A stretch of 6,537 nt of DNA, from assembly GCA_023485745.1 (NCBI GenBank), contig JAMCZL010000021.1:1-6537 (forward strand), read 5' to 3'. The translations under genes and the position numbers were made by a program. This document shows positions 1 through 5,848 of the stretch, one piece after another (position 1 is the first letter of the stretch; each line of letters starts with the position of its first letter). The DNA is from Candidatus Martarchaeota archaeon (GTDB taxonomy: Archaea > Micrarchaeota > Micrarchaeia > Micrarchaeales > Micrarchaeaceae). Under the pieces are notes generated by a model. The model did no database searches, was not told the DNA's origin, and saw only the letters and a program-made list of their open reading frames with translations.

Positions 1-1300
1 AATACAGTGAATAGCTGTTCAGCCAGTTTATCGAGGGAAAGTGCTTGCTGTTGGCCAGCGCCGCGTCCAGGGCCCAAAAGACTCTTGTTACCCTGAGCGT
101 GTTCTGCGATACCGGCTCGGATATGTCCCCTCCGGGCGGCGAAACCGCGCCTATGGCCGTTACAGAGCCAACGCCCCCGCCTAATATGTGCACCCTGCCT
201 GCCCTCTCGTAGAACTCTGCTATCTTCCTGCCTAAATAAGCCGGATAGCCTTCCTCGCCAGGCATCTCCTCCAGCCTTCCTGAAATCTCCCTGAGGGCTT
301 CGGCCCACCTGGATGTGCTGTCCGCCATAAGCGCAACGCTATACCCCATGTCCCTGTAATACTCGGCTATCGTTATTCCAGTATATATGCTCGCCTCCCT
401 GGCTGCGACCGGCATGTTAGAGGTGTTTGCTATCAGTATCGTCCTATCCATTATCGGTTTTCCGCTCTTGGGGTCTTTAAGCTCGGGGAACGTTGTAAGT
501 ATTTCAGTCATTTCGTTGCCGCGCTCGCCACAGCCGACATAGACCACTATTTCGCTGTCGCTCCATTTTGCGAGCTGGTGCTGTATGACTGTCTTACCGC
601 TCCCGAAAGGTCCAGGCACGGCTGCCGTGCCGCCCTTTGCGACAGGAAACAGGGAATCTATGACCCTCTGGCCAGTGATCAGCGGAATTTCTGGAGGCAG
701 TTTATCCTTTACCGGCCTTGGTATCCTAACCGGCCATTTCTGCATCAGCTTTATCTCGATGTCGCCTGATTCTGTGGAAAGCACTGCTACTGCCTCGTCT
801 ACGGTATAATCGCCCTCCTTTATGCTCTTTATTTTGCCGCTTAGCTTCGGCGGCACCATCACCCTGTGCCTTATCAGGCTAGTTTCGTCAAGTTCGCCTA
901 TCACGTTTCCTCCATTTACTTTGTCGCCGGCCTTCAGCTTCGGGACGAAATGCCATTTCTTTTTCAGGTCCAACGGTGGCACATTTATACCCCTTGATAT
1001 AAAGTCTCCAGTCATCTCCTTTATCTTGTCAAGTGGCCTCTGTATTCCGTCGTATATGGAGCCAAGCAGCCCTGGCCCAAGGTCTACAGAGAGCTGCGTC
1101 CCGGTGTTTTCTACCGGCTCACCAGGCTTCAATCCGCTGGTGTCTTCGTAAACCTGTATTATCGCCTTGTCTCCGTCAAGCTTTATTATTTCTCCTACCA
1201 GCTTGGTCTCGCCTACCCTGACTACGTCATACATGTTCGGATCGTCCAGCCCCTGGGCAATGACAACCGGCCCAGAGATTCTGTATATTATTCCAGCCAT
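1..1300 (-). CDS. atpA: A-type ATP synthase catalytic subunit A, partial (3' end outside window)
   Basis: This is the nucleotide-binding catalytic subunit of the archaeal A1 head, which makes or hydrolyses ATP at the cytoplasmic face of the membrane. The first 433 codons are present; the family is usually about 580-590 residues, so about 150 C-terminal residues lie beyond the left edge. The N-terminal beta-barrel is residues 1-70 and the A-subunit-specific bulge region is about 110-195. The Walker A loop GPFGSGKT is at residues 230-237 (590-613). The motif GCGERGNEM carries the catalytic Glu259, and ALMADSTSRW carries the Walker B Asp327. The frame ends within the typical FPSINWL stretch. The start at 1300 gives the expected N-terminus MAGIIYRISGPVV and lies 9 bases after the atpF stop. 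No strong Shine-Dalgarno site is visible, so translation may be coupled to atpF. No intein interrupts the P-loop. atpB and atpD are expected next, outside the window. Confidence 0.97.
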   Translation of the reverse strand, partial: MAGIIYRISGPVVIAQGLDDPNMYDVVRVGETKLVGEIIKLDGDKAIIQVYEDTSGLKPGEPVENTGTQLSVDLGPGLLGSIYDGIQRPLDKIKEMTGDFISRGINVPPLDLKKKWHFVPKLKAGDKVNGGNVIGELDETSLIRHRVMVPPKLSGKIKSIKEGDYTVDEAVAVLSTESGDIEIKLMQKWPVRIPRPVKDKLPPEIPLITGQRVIDSLFPVAKGGTAAVPGPFGSGKTVIQHQLAKWSDSEIVVYVGCGERGNEMTEILTTFPELKDPKSGKPIMDRTILIANTSNMPVAAREASIYTGITIAEYYRDMGYSVALMADSTSRWAEALREISGRLEEMPGEEGYPAYLGRKIAEFYERAGRVHILGGGVGSVTAIGAVSPPGGDISEPVSQNTLRVTRVFWALDAALANSKHFPSINWLNSYSLY

Positions 1301-1309
1301 ATCAATCAA

Positions 1310-1633
1310 TCATTTCAATTTTTGAATGTCAACTCCCAATACCCTCTTTGCAAGTTTTTCTACCGATTCTTGCTCCTCATTCTCTCCTGGCAGCGGTATA
1401 AAGACAACCAGCGGCTTCAGGCTTGTATCTATTAGTTTCAGGCTCGCAGGTTGCAGGTGCGGCCTTATGCTCTCAGAAGCCATTATAAGTCCGTATCCTT
1501 TAGATTCTATGAGACCGAACAGCCTCTCTACCGCGCTGTCACCTTTTTCCATGAAGACATCGCCTATGCCTATAAGCTTGAACCCCACCACAAGTTCAGG
1601 TTCGCCTACAACTGCTATCTTTTCGAATTCCAT
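1310..1633 (-). CDS. atpF: A-type ATP synthase subunit F
   Basis: This encodes a 107-residue central-stalk subunit of the A1 rotor, which in this family binds subunit D and modulates rotation and ATPase activity. The length matches the usual 100 or so residues. The N-terminus has the family pattern of a beta strand (KIAVVGEPE), then VVGFKLIGIGDVF, then a Rossmann-like alternation with a strand at GLIMASE (about residues 48-54) and another at LVVFIPLPG (about 75-83). The C-terminal helix (about 86-107) is charged and is the part expected to insert into the head. The start at 1633 has a GTGAT element a few bases upstream that matches the archaeal anti-Shine-Dalgarno. The gene lies 6 bases after atpC and 9 bases before atpA, so it is within the operon. 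Confidence 0.93.
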   Translation of the reverse strand: MEFEKIAVVGEPELVVGFKLIGIGDVFMEKGDSAVERLFGLIESKGYGLIMASESIRPHLQPASLKLIDTSLKPLVVFIPLPGENEEQESVEKLAKRVLGVDIQKLK

Positions 1634-1639
1634 TGCAAA

Positions 1640-2695
1640 TCACGTGACGTGCTTCAGCACCATCATATTCTCGGTTCTTTCAATGCCTATGTTATAATAC
1701 CTGTTAAGCCATATATTCCTTAGTTCGTCGCGCTCAAGTTCGCACCTTATTATGAAGTATACTATGTAGTCGAGCGAAAGCGCGGCGCCTTCGAACGCCT
1801 TCAGGTACTTCCTGTAAAGCTCTCTCTTCATGGCCACCTCAAAATACGTTACGAAAGGATCCTTCTTGTACGCTTCAAACGCCCAGTCTATCTTGAATGG
1901 CAGGTCCTGTTTGATATCGTCTATGCCCTTGGATGCCATGTCTGCAAGCTTCGAATCCGCAATGTTCCCGCCGGCTATGAATGCGGACTTGTCCGCCTTT
2001 ATTCCGAACGCTATAGACTTTATTACTACCATGGCATTCCTGATGTCTATCATGTCACGTATGTATTCTATCATTAAGCCTTCGTCACCGTTGTAGAACC
2101 TGAATGCCTTGAGGATCCGCTCATAATAAAGTATGTCAAGCTGGAGCAGTATGCTCGATATGTCCCCGCTTTTCTTCACCTCGTCAACATATCTGAGCAG
2201 CGACGCTCCGTACCCAAATTTAACAATGCTGTTTATGACGCCCTCCATATCCTTCTGCTCCATGATGTTCTTGTAGTCCTCCCTGCTTATGGCACCACCG
2301 AATATTCCTACCGGTATGTTGCCATGCACCGTAAGAAACTCGTCCGTCCTGTCAACTCCGTACCCAAGCTTTTTTGCAGATAATATTATCTTTATGTTCT
2401 CCACGTCCCATTTGCTTATGTATGCGTCTATTACGTCCTTCGCCAGAGGCGGTATGGCTGAATAGGCGTATCTTATGGAGCGCATCATGTGCGAGTTCAA
2501 TACTGCTTCGACGAGATCCGGGACCTTGTACCTGTTCGAAAGAAGGTCTATGTCCGCCCTGTATGAGGTCTTTGAAAGCATCCCGAGGAACTCGCTCGCA
2601 TTCTTCTGCATCAGCTGCTCCATCAGGGCATTGCCAATAAATTCGACGCCGAGCGCTCTGAGTTGGCCGTATTTGCCAACGTATGTAGCGTCCAT
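1640..2695 (-). CDS. atpC: A-type ATP synthase subunit C (AC39/d family)
   Basis: This encodes a 351-residue subunit of the V-ATPase C/AC39 (d-subunit) family, the funnel-shaped socket that couples the D-F central shaft to the membrane c-ring. The protein is almost entirely helical and its length is typical. Family signatures are KWDVENIKIIL near residues 94-104, and the C-terminal ELERDELRNIW followed by RYYNIG near residues 317-335. The latter resembles the repeated ERDNLRxI...GxxxG pattern of this family. No membrane segment is evident, as expected for a peripheral subunit. The start at 2695 is 4 bases after the atpE stop, and an AAGGT site overlaps that stop, so translation is probably coupled. 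The three-repeat helical architecture is known for the family; I did not delimit the repeats here. Confidence 0.93.
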   Translation of the reverse strand: MDATYVGKYGQLRALGVEFIGNALMEQLMQKNASEFLGMLSKTSYRADIDLLSNRYKVPDLVEAVLNSHMMRSIRYAYSAIPPLAKDVIDAYISKWDVENIKIILSAKKLGYGVDRTDEFLTVHGNIPVGIFGGAISREDYKNIMEQKDMEGVINSIVKFGYGASLLRYVDEVKKSGDISSILLQLDILYYERILKAFRFYNGDEGLMIEYIRDMIDIRNAMVVIKSIAFGIKADKSAFIAGGNIADSKLADMASKGIDDIKQDLPFKIDWAFEAYKKDPFVTYFEVAMKRELYRKYLKAFEGAALSLDYIVYFIIRCELERDELRNIWLNRYYNIGIERTENMMVLKHVT

Positions 2696-2699
2696 ATGG

Positions 2700-3263
2700 T
2701 TACCTTTTTATCTTTTTCAGTATGTCGAAGGCAAGCTTGTCGCCCAGCCGCGCCAGTATGTCCTCCACGGTATATCGCAGCTCCATCCTTCCGTCCTTGG
2801 AATGCGCTATGAATCCTCCACTAAAGCTGCCTTTTGCCTCTACTGCAGCGGCCTTGGCCTTTTTGGCCATAGCTAGGTCCCTCTTCTGCACTTCAAAGAC
2901 CGCGTCCTTTCCAAGCTGTTCCTGTGCAGTGCCGAGCAGCTTCAAGAACAATTTTTTGTATGTGTCGGATGCAACGAAATCGTCGATGTCCGAAACTATG
3001 CCAGATTTTGCATTTTCGATAATACTATTTATCGCGGATTGATACTGATTTCTACCCTCTATTTCTGCCTTTGAGAGCGCCATTGCCATGATCTGCTTGG
3101 ATTCTTCATCGCCGCGCCTGCCTGCCTCGGCAATATAACCTGCGGCGTCGCCTTCCGCAGTCTTCAGCAGCGCATCTGCATCATTATTTGCTTTGTCCAG
3201 TATGCCCTGCGCCTTCTGCTCTGCGCCGCTTTTGATGCCCTTTATGATATCTTCGAAAGTCAT
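2700..3263 (-). CDS. atpE: A-type ATP synthase peripheral-stalk subunit E
   Basis: This encodes a 187-residue subunit of the V/A-type E family, which pairs with subunit H to form the peripheral stalks holding the A3B3 head against rotation. The N-terminal half (about residues 1-85) is a charged, alanine-rich helix with the right-handed coiled-coil look of this family. The C-terminal half is globular and ends in the typical pattern: GGFIAHSKDGRMEL (about 149-162), then YTVEDILARLGDKL and a basic tail. The length is close to the family average of about 190-200. The start at 3263 is preceded by GAGAGGT, a good ribosome binding site, in the 15-base gap after atpK. A separate subunit H gene, its expected partner, is not in this window. 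Confidence 0.92.
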   Translation of the reverse strand: MTFEDIIKGIKSGAEQKAQGILDKANNDADALLKTAEGDAAGYIAEAGRRGDEESKQIMAMALSKAEIEGRNQYQSAINSIIENAKSGIVSDIDDFVASDTYKKLFLKLLGTAQEQLGKDAVFEVQKRDLAMAKKAKAAAVEAKGSFSGGFIAHSKDGRMELRYTVEDILARLGDKLAFDILKKIKR

Positions 3264-3278
3264 AGAAAACCTCTCGAC

Positions 3279-3509
3279 CTAAAGAATCTGCAGCAGCAGT
3301 ATCAATCCGAGGACAAATCCTATTATCCAAAGGGTTTCAGGTATCACGAAGAAGAAAAGCACCTGGCCGAACTTCTCCGGCTTCTCTGCTATTATTCCCA
3401 TGCCGGCAGCGCCAATGCCCTGCTGTGCCATTCCCGTGCCTATAAGCCCACCTGCTATTGCTATAGAGGCGGCAACCGCGTATAAAGGACTTGCAGCTGA
3501 AACTACCAT
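3279..3509 (-). CDS. atpK: A-type ATP synthase c-ring proteolipid subunit K
   Basis: This encodes a 76-residue membrane rotor subunit (subunit K/c) made of one two-helix hairpin. Helix 1 spans about residues 9-41, with glycine-rich packing (GGLIGTGMAQQGIG). A polar loop AEKPEKFG follows, and helix 2 spans about 48-75. The ion-binding carboxylate is Glu58 in the motif IPETLW (codon 3336-3338). Helix 1 carries Gln29 and Gln30. With the carboxylates and the loop motif QPE/KPE aligned by eye to the Na+-translocating Ilyobacter c subunit, Gln29 falls on its Na+ ligand Gln, and Glu58-Thr59 on its Glu-Ser pair. This hints at Na+ binding but does not prove it. It is the first gene of the operon, with a GGTGA ribosome binding site 4 bases before the ATG and a TATA-like element about 80 bases upstream. 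No separate signal peptide is present. Confidence 0.95.
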   Translation of the reverse strand: MVVSAASPLYAVAASIAIAGGLIGTGMAQQGIGAAGMGIIAEKPEKFGQVLFFFVIPETLWIIGFVLGLILLLQIL

Positions 3510-3513
3510 TTTT

Positions 3514-3518
3514 TCACC
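3514..3518 (-). promoter_or_regulatory. Shine-Dalgarno site GGTGA of atpK
   Basis: The minus strand reads TTGGTGAAAAAATG. GGTGA is complementary to the usual archaeal 16S rRNA 3' end and lies 4 bases before the atpK start. It fixes that start and shows that the first operon gene is translated from a leadered mRNA. Confidence 0.7.
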
Positions 3519-3584
3519 AATAAATTAATCGTAAATTCTTTCCAATTAGCAGCTTTCTATTTGACAATAAGATTTGGATACGAA

Positions 3585-3597
3585 TATTTTTATATCT
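3585..3597 (-). promoter_or_regulatory. Candidate TATA box of the ATP synthase operon
   Basis: On the minus strand the sequence AGATATAAAAATA resembles an archaeal TATA box. Transcription would begin about 25-27 bases downstream, near 3564, giving a leader of about 55 bases before atpK. It sits between the end of the alkyltransferase gene and atpK, in the 111-base gap, so the ATP operon probably starts here independently of the gene upstream. Readthrough from that gene is also possible. Confidence 0.5.
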
Positions 3598-3601
3598 ACT
3601 T

Positions 3602-3606
3602 AAAAA
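3602..3606 (-). terminator. Short T-run after the alkyltransferase gene
   Basis: Fourteen bases past the alkyltransferase stop, the minus strand reads CAGGGCTTTTTAAG. Archaeal RNA polymerase can terminate at oligo-T stretches without a hairpin. Five Ts is short, so termination is likely weak or partial, and the candidate ATP operon TATA box follows immediately. Confidence 0.3.
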
Positions 3607-3620
3607 GCCCTGAATAATCG

Positions 3621-3953
3621 CTATAGCGCGCCCTCTATTTTTAGCAACTTTATTTTTTTAAGCCTGCCGGACTTGCTTGTGCCACTGTAATTGCCCGTAT
3701 TGCCATCGCTTCTTATCACCCTATGGCAGGGTATAATGATTGGCAGCGGGTTGTTTTTTAGTGCAGTGCCCACTGCTCTGTATGCCCTGGGCCGTCCTAT
3801 CAGAGACGCTATCTGCTTGTAGGTCCTGGTCTCGCCCTTCGGTATTGACAGTGTGGCCTTCAAAACTGCAGTTTGGAACTCAGTAAGTCTGTAGTCTTCA
3901 AGCATGGAAAGTATCCGTCTGTTTTCATAGGTGCGCTGCCTATTTTCATGCAT
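3621..3953 (-). CDS. ogt: Methylated-DNA--protein-cysteine methyltransferase (O6-alkylguanine-DNA alkyltransferase), short form
   Basis: This suicide repair protein would move the alkyl group from O6-alkylguanine in DNA to its own cysteine. The catalytic domain is complete within 110 residues. The active-site motif is PCHRV with Cys76 (codon 3726-3728). Aligned by eye to human MGMT, Tyr45 matches the phosphate-rotating Tyr114, Arg59 in RAVG matches the arginine finger Arg128, Asn68 matches the hinge Asn137, and Glu107 matches Glu172. Cys rather than Trp at the active site argues against an alkyltransferase-like (ATL) protein. The N-terminal domain found in longer Ogt/MGMT proteins is missing; about 20 polar residues take its place. 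The start at 3953 is supported by AAGGT about 4 bases upstream; Met17 is an alternative. It lies in tandem upstream of the ATP operon and divergently from the gene at 4086. No functional link to the ATP synthase is evident. Confidence 0.93.
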   Translation of the reverse strand: MHENRQRTYENRRILSMLEDYRLTEFQTAVLKATLSIPKGETRTYKQIASLIGRPRAYRAVGTALKNNPLPIIIPCHRVIRSDGNTGNYSGTSKSGRLKKIKLLKIEGAL

Positions 3954-3984
3954 AAAACCTTATTGTTAAGAAAAAGCTAATTGC

Positions 3985-4021
3985 CTTTTCCTTACCCGTG
4001 CATGCAGGGAAGGCAGAAAAG
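3985..4021. repeat. Imperfect palindrome in the divergent intergenic region
   Basis: The arms are CTTTTC-CTT-a-CCC on the left and GGG-AAG-gca-GAAAAG on the right, closing on the perfect palindrome TGCATGCA at 3999-4006. Twelve outer pairs match, with three small bulges. It lies in the 132-base gap between the divergent alkyltransferase gene and the gene at 4086. The central palindrome leaves almost no loop, so a protein-binding operator is more natural than an RNA hairpin. It could regulate either gene; this is inference. I saw no clear TATA box for either flanking gene. Confidence 0.4.
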
Positions 4022-4085
4022 TTAATAGTCAAACCCCACCGCAGCTACTAAATACGCTATTAGTCTAACTTATATTGGTAATTTA

Positions 4086-4508
4086 ATGGCCTCCAAAGAA
4101 AAGTCGCTTGAAGAATACCATAAGGTAACCTACAAAGGCGAAGAGTTCTACTTATGCAAGCATATTACCGGTAACGATTTTTCCAGGCTTGCAAAAATCG
4201 TTGATAAAAGGACGATGCACAAGCTTGTAAACAAGAAAAGCTTCTATGCATGGCTTCCGGATGCAAAGGCAGATTTTGATACCCAGATAGCGCTGGTAAA
4301 GGACAAGTTTGGGATATATTTCTCATATCCGCAAACTTATGGAGAACTGCTGCTTTCATGGGATACTCCAATAGAGAATCGCGGTCTTCCTGCAGATTTG
4401 GAAAAGTACAACCGCATATTAAGGAAGCACGAGAGCAAATCCATGGAAGATAAAACCAACGGGGGAAATTTTTATAAGGGGCCTCCGAGCGATTCAGGGC
4501 ACGCATAA
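4086..4508 (+). CDS. Hypothetical soluble protein, 140 residues
   Basis: I do not recognise this family. The product has no membrane segment or signal peptide and is close to charge-neutral, with 23 Lys/Arg against 20 Asp/Glu. Aromatic residues are frequent (9 Tyr, 7 Phe, 2 Trp) and there is a single Cys at residue 24. Residues 1-115 look folded, with a strand-like VTYKGEEFYLCKHI near the N-terminus and alternating helices after it. The last 25 or so residues (from about KHESKSMEDK) are polar, glycine- and serine-rich and probably disordered. The start at 4086 is preceded by TTGGTAATTTA, where GGT could be a weak ribosome binding site; the next in-frame Met is residue 43, which would remove the first strands. 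It is divergent from the alkyltransferase gene, and 98 bases separate it from the HIT gene. Sustained coding composition supports a real gene; function is unknown. Confidence 0.75.
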   Translation: MASKEKSLEEYHKVTYKGEEFYLCKHITGNDFSRLAKIVDKRTMHKLVNKKSFYAWLPDAKADFDTQIALVKDKFGIYFSYPQTYGELLLSWDTPIENRGLPADLEKYNRILRKHESKSMEDKTNGGNFYKGPPSDSGHA

Positions 4509-4573
4509 CGAACTAACAGATTCAAACCGCCTCGCCCGCCTCAAGCCAAGCGTATCGCCATCTACATAGCAAA

Positions 4574-4582
4574 ATATTTAAA
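4574..4582 (+). promoter_or_regulatory. Candidate TATA box of the HIT-family gene
   Basis: The sequence ATATTTAAA is centred about 29 bases before the GTG codon at 4607. This is the geometry of a leaderless or nearly leaderless archaeal transcript starting around 4603-4607. It suggests that the HIT gene has its own promoter separate from the gene upstream. Confidence 0.5.
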
Positions 4583-4606
4583 TTCTGGTTCGCATTCTAA
4601 TATGGT

Positions 4607-5122
4607 GTGTTGGTGGGCGAGTCAAATCAAAATCTAAGTCATGAAAGCGAATGCCTGTTCTGCAAGCTGGGATCGGGAGAGCTGCCTTCTTATAAAATAT
4701 ATGAAGATGAAGACTATTTTGCAATTCTTGACATATACCCGAACATAACCGGCCAGGCCCTGGTAATACCATTCAAGCACGTTTCAAGCTATGTCTTTGA
4801 CCTTGAAGACAAAGACCTGGAGAAATTCGCCGTTGCAACAAAAAAGGTAGCAAAAATACTGGAAAGATCATTGGACAATGTCCGCGTGCATTTGGTGCTT
4901 GAAGGGACAGCAATAAACCATCTGCATGCCAAGTTGTATCCCGCCATAGGCATGAAGAGCAAAAACGAGCACATCTACGCAGAAGAGTTCGTTTACTTCC
5001 CAAAATACCTGGGCTTCGTATGCACCCTGCTAGGCCCAAGGGCCAACGACGAAGACCTGAAGGATCTCCAGAAAAAGATCCTAGCTGCGAATCCTGACCA
5101 AAGCGACCTGCTTGGCAGATAA
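4607..5122 (+). CDS. HIT (histidine triad) family protein with H-x-H-x-K motif
   Basis: HIT proteins are nucleotide hydrolases or transferases acting on nucleoside phosphoramidates or dinucleoside polyphosphates through a nucleophilic histidine. The N-terminal pattern is standard: CLFCKLGSGELPSYKIYE (Cys16 and Cys19, a CxxC seen in zinc-binding HINT-like members), then AILDIYPNITGQALVIP and KHV (His58). The triad reads INHLHAKLYP, with His105, His107 and Lys109 (4919-4933). The nucleophile position (middle His) is kept, but the third His is Lys. A C-terminal extension of about 55 residues follows the triad. The start is ambiguous: GTG 4607 fits leaderless initiation, while GTG 4613 lies 5 bases after a GGTG element and would shorten the protein by two residues. 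The ATG at 4602 is in a frame that stops quickly. The exact substrate cannot be told from sequence. Confidence 0.88.
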   Translation: MLVGESNQNLSHESECLFCKLGSGELPSYKIYEDEDYFAILDIYPNITGQALVIPFKHVSSYVFDLEDKDLEKFAVATKKVAKILERSLDNVRVHLVLEGTAINHLHAKLYPAIGMKSKNEHIYAEEFVYFPKYLGFVCTLLGPRANDEDLKDLQKKILAANPDQSDLLGR

Positions 5123-5154
5123 CCTAAACCAGCCAGCAAGGCAAATAGCAGATA

Positions 5155-5163
5155 GATATAAAT
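5155..5163 (+). promoter_or_regulatory. TATA box of the membrane-anchored protein gene
   Basis: GATATAAAT is centred about 28 bases before the ATG at 5187, the spacing expected when transcription begins at the start codon. No Shine-Dalgarno site precedes that ATG (TGTTTAACCG), which agrees with a leaderless mRNA. Confidence 0.6.
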
Positions 5164-5186
5164 CTTTGAATACAGATGTTTAACCG

Positions 5187-5825
5187 ATGCAGATCATATC
5201 AAAAATCGCAATTGCAACCCTAATAATCATAATAATATTCGTAGTTGCGTACCTAATTTTCGTGCACTATTCCGCACCAAAGGTCAACGAAGCCTATGCC
5301 GAGGCGGTTGTAGTTAAGGACCTGAAGTCGATAAGCCCCACCGCGGTAATAAACATAGTAAACGTATCGCCATCTTCAACGACAAACAACAGCTGGAACA
5401 TAACTGTGAGCATAGTGTACAATCCTACGAGTCCATGCCCGTCGCTTTCAATAGCGAGCTACAACTATCCAAAATTCAATCTCGGATATGTATCGGAAAA
5501 CAATTACACAAGGGGATGCAAGATATACGGCAGTGCAAACAGCTCGGCATACGCGATAAATTCTCCGTATATTGCAATAGTCAAGTCCTACGATCAGAAC
5601 AATGCAACGATAGACTCGTACGTGATGCAAAACGGGTTCAACAACACGCTGGTGCATGCATATTTCTTCGGAACTTTGTATCCAAATGCTACTTTAAACA
5701 CCACGGCCAGCATGCCTGATGTATGGCTTATAAACTACAGTTCTACAATAACTAAGGGCAGGCTCTATGTCGTTTCATTCCACAACGGCACAATAGCAAA
5801 GACCGTTTACGCAAACGAATCGTAA
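5187..5825 (+). CDS. Hypothetical membrane-anchored, sequon-rich extracytoplasmic protein
   Basis: I do not recognise the family. The 212-residue product starts with one hydrophobic helix (about residues 7-26, including a run of five Ile), then HYSAPK and a long polar domain. With Lys6 before the helix, the rest probably faces outside. There is no lipobox cysteine, so this is a signal anchor or an uncleaved signal peptide. The outer domain holds 12 N-x-S/T sequons, at Asn 59, 67, 71, 106, 118, 139, 152, 167, 171, 183, 200 and 210, which suggests heavy N-glycosylation. Only two cysteines occur (84 and 111), a possible disulfide. Composition is rich in Asn, Ser, Thr and Tyr, as in archaeal surface proteins. 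The start is fixed by the TATA box 28 bases upstream. It lies 64 bases after the HIT gene and 173 bases before ftsZ, and may be an envelope protein; no specific role can be assigned. Confidence 0.82.
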   Translation: MQIISKIAIATLIIIIIFVVAYLIFVHYSAPKVNEAYAEAVVVKDLKSISPTAVINIVNVSPSSTTNNSWNITVSIVYNPTSPCPSLSIASYNYPKFNLGYVSENNYTRGCKIYGSANSSAYAINSPYIAIVKSYDQNNATIDSYVMQNGFNNTLVHAYFFGTLYPNATLNTTASMPDVWLINYSSTITKGRLYVVSFHNGTIAKTVYANES

Positions 5826-5848
5826 GCCCAAAATCCGGAATTTCTTAT

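Noticed and set aside
590..613. Possible intein in atpA at the P-loop, a known insertion site in archaeal A subunits
   Set aside because: The P-loop GPFGSGKT and its flanks read through continuously to the expected downstream motifs, so no intein is present in the part shown.
1326..1697. Open plus-strand frames antisense to atpF, atpC, atpE and atpA (for example 1326-1697, 2475-2876, 822-1151)
   Set aside because: They lie fully opposite well-supported ATP synthase genes, have no recognisable domains and show serine/proline-rich composition typical of antisense shadows.
3621..3953. Alkyltransferase-like (ATL) protein instead of an active enzyme
   Set aside because: ATL proteins replace the active cysteine, typically with Trp (PWHR); this one has PCHRV with the cysteine in place.
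3999..4006. TGCATGCA as a stand-alone functional site
   Set aside because: An isolated 8-base palindrome is common by chance; it is reported only as the centre of the longer inverted repeat.
4602..4637. ATG at 4602 as the start of the HIT gene
   Set aside because: Its frame stops after eleven codons and does not contain the HIT sequence; the HIT frame requires GTG 4607, TTG 4610 or GTG 4613.
5435..5719. A 94-residue plus-strand frame inside the membrane-protein gene
   Set aside because: It overlaps the better-supported gene in another frame, lacks its own start signals and has no recognisable motif.
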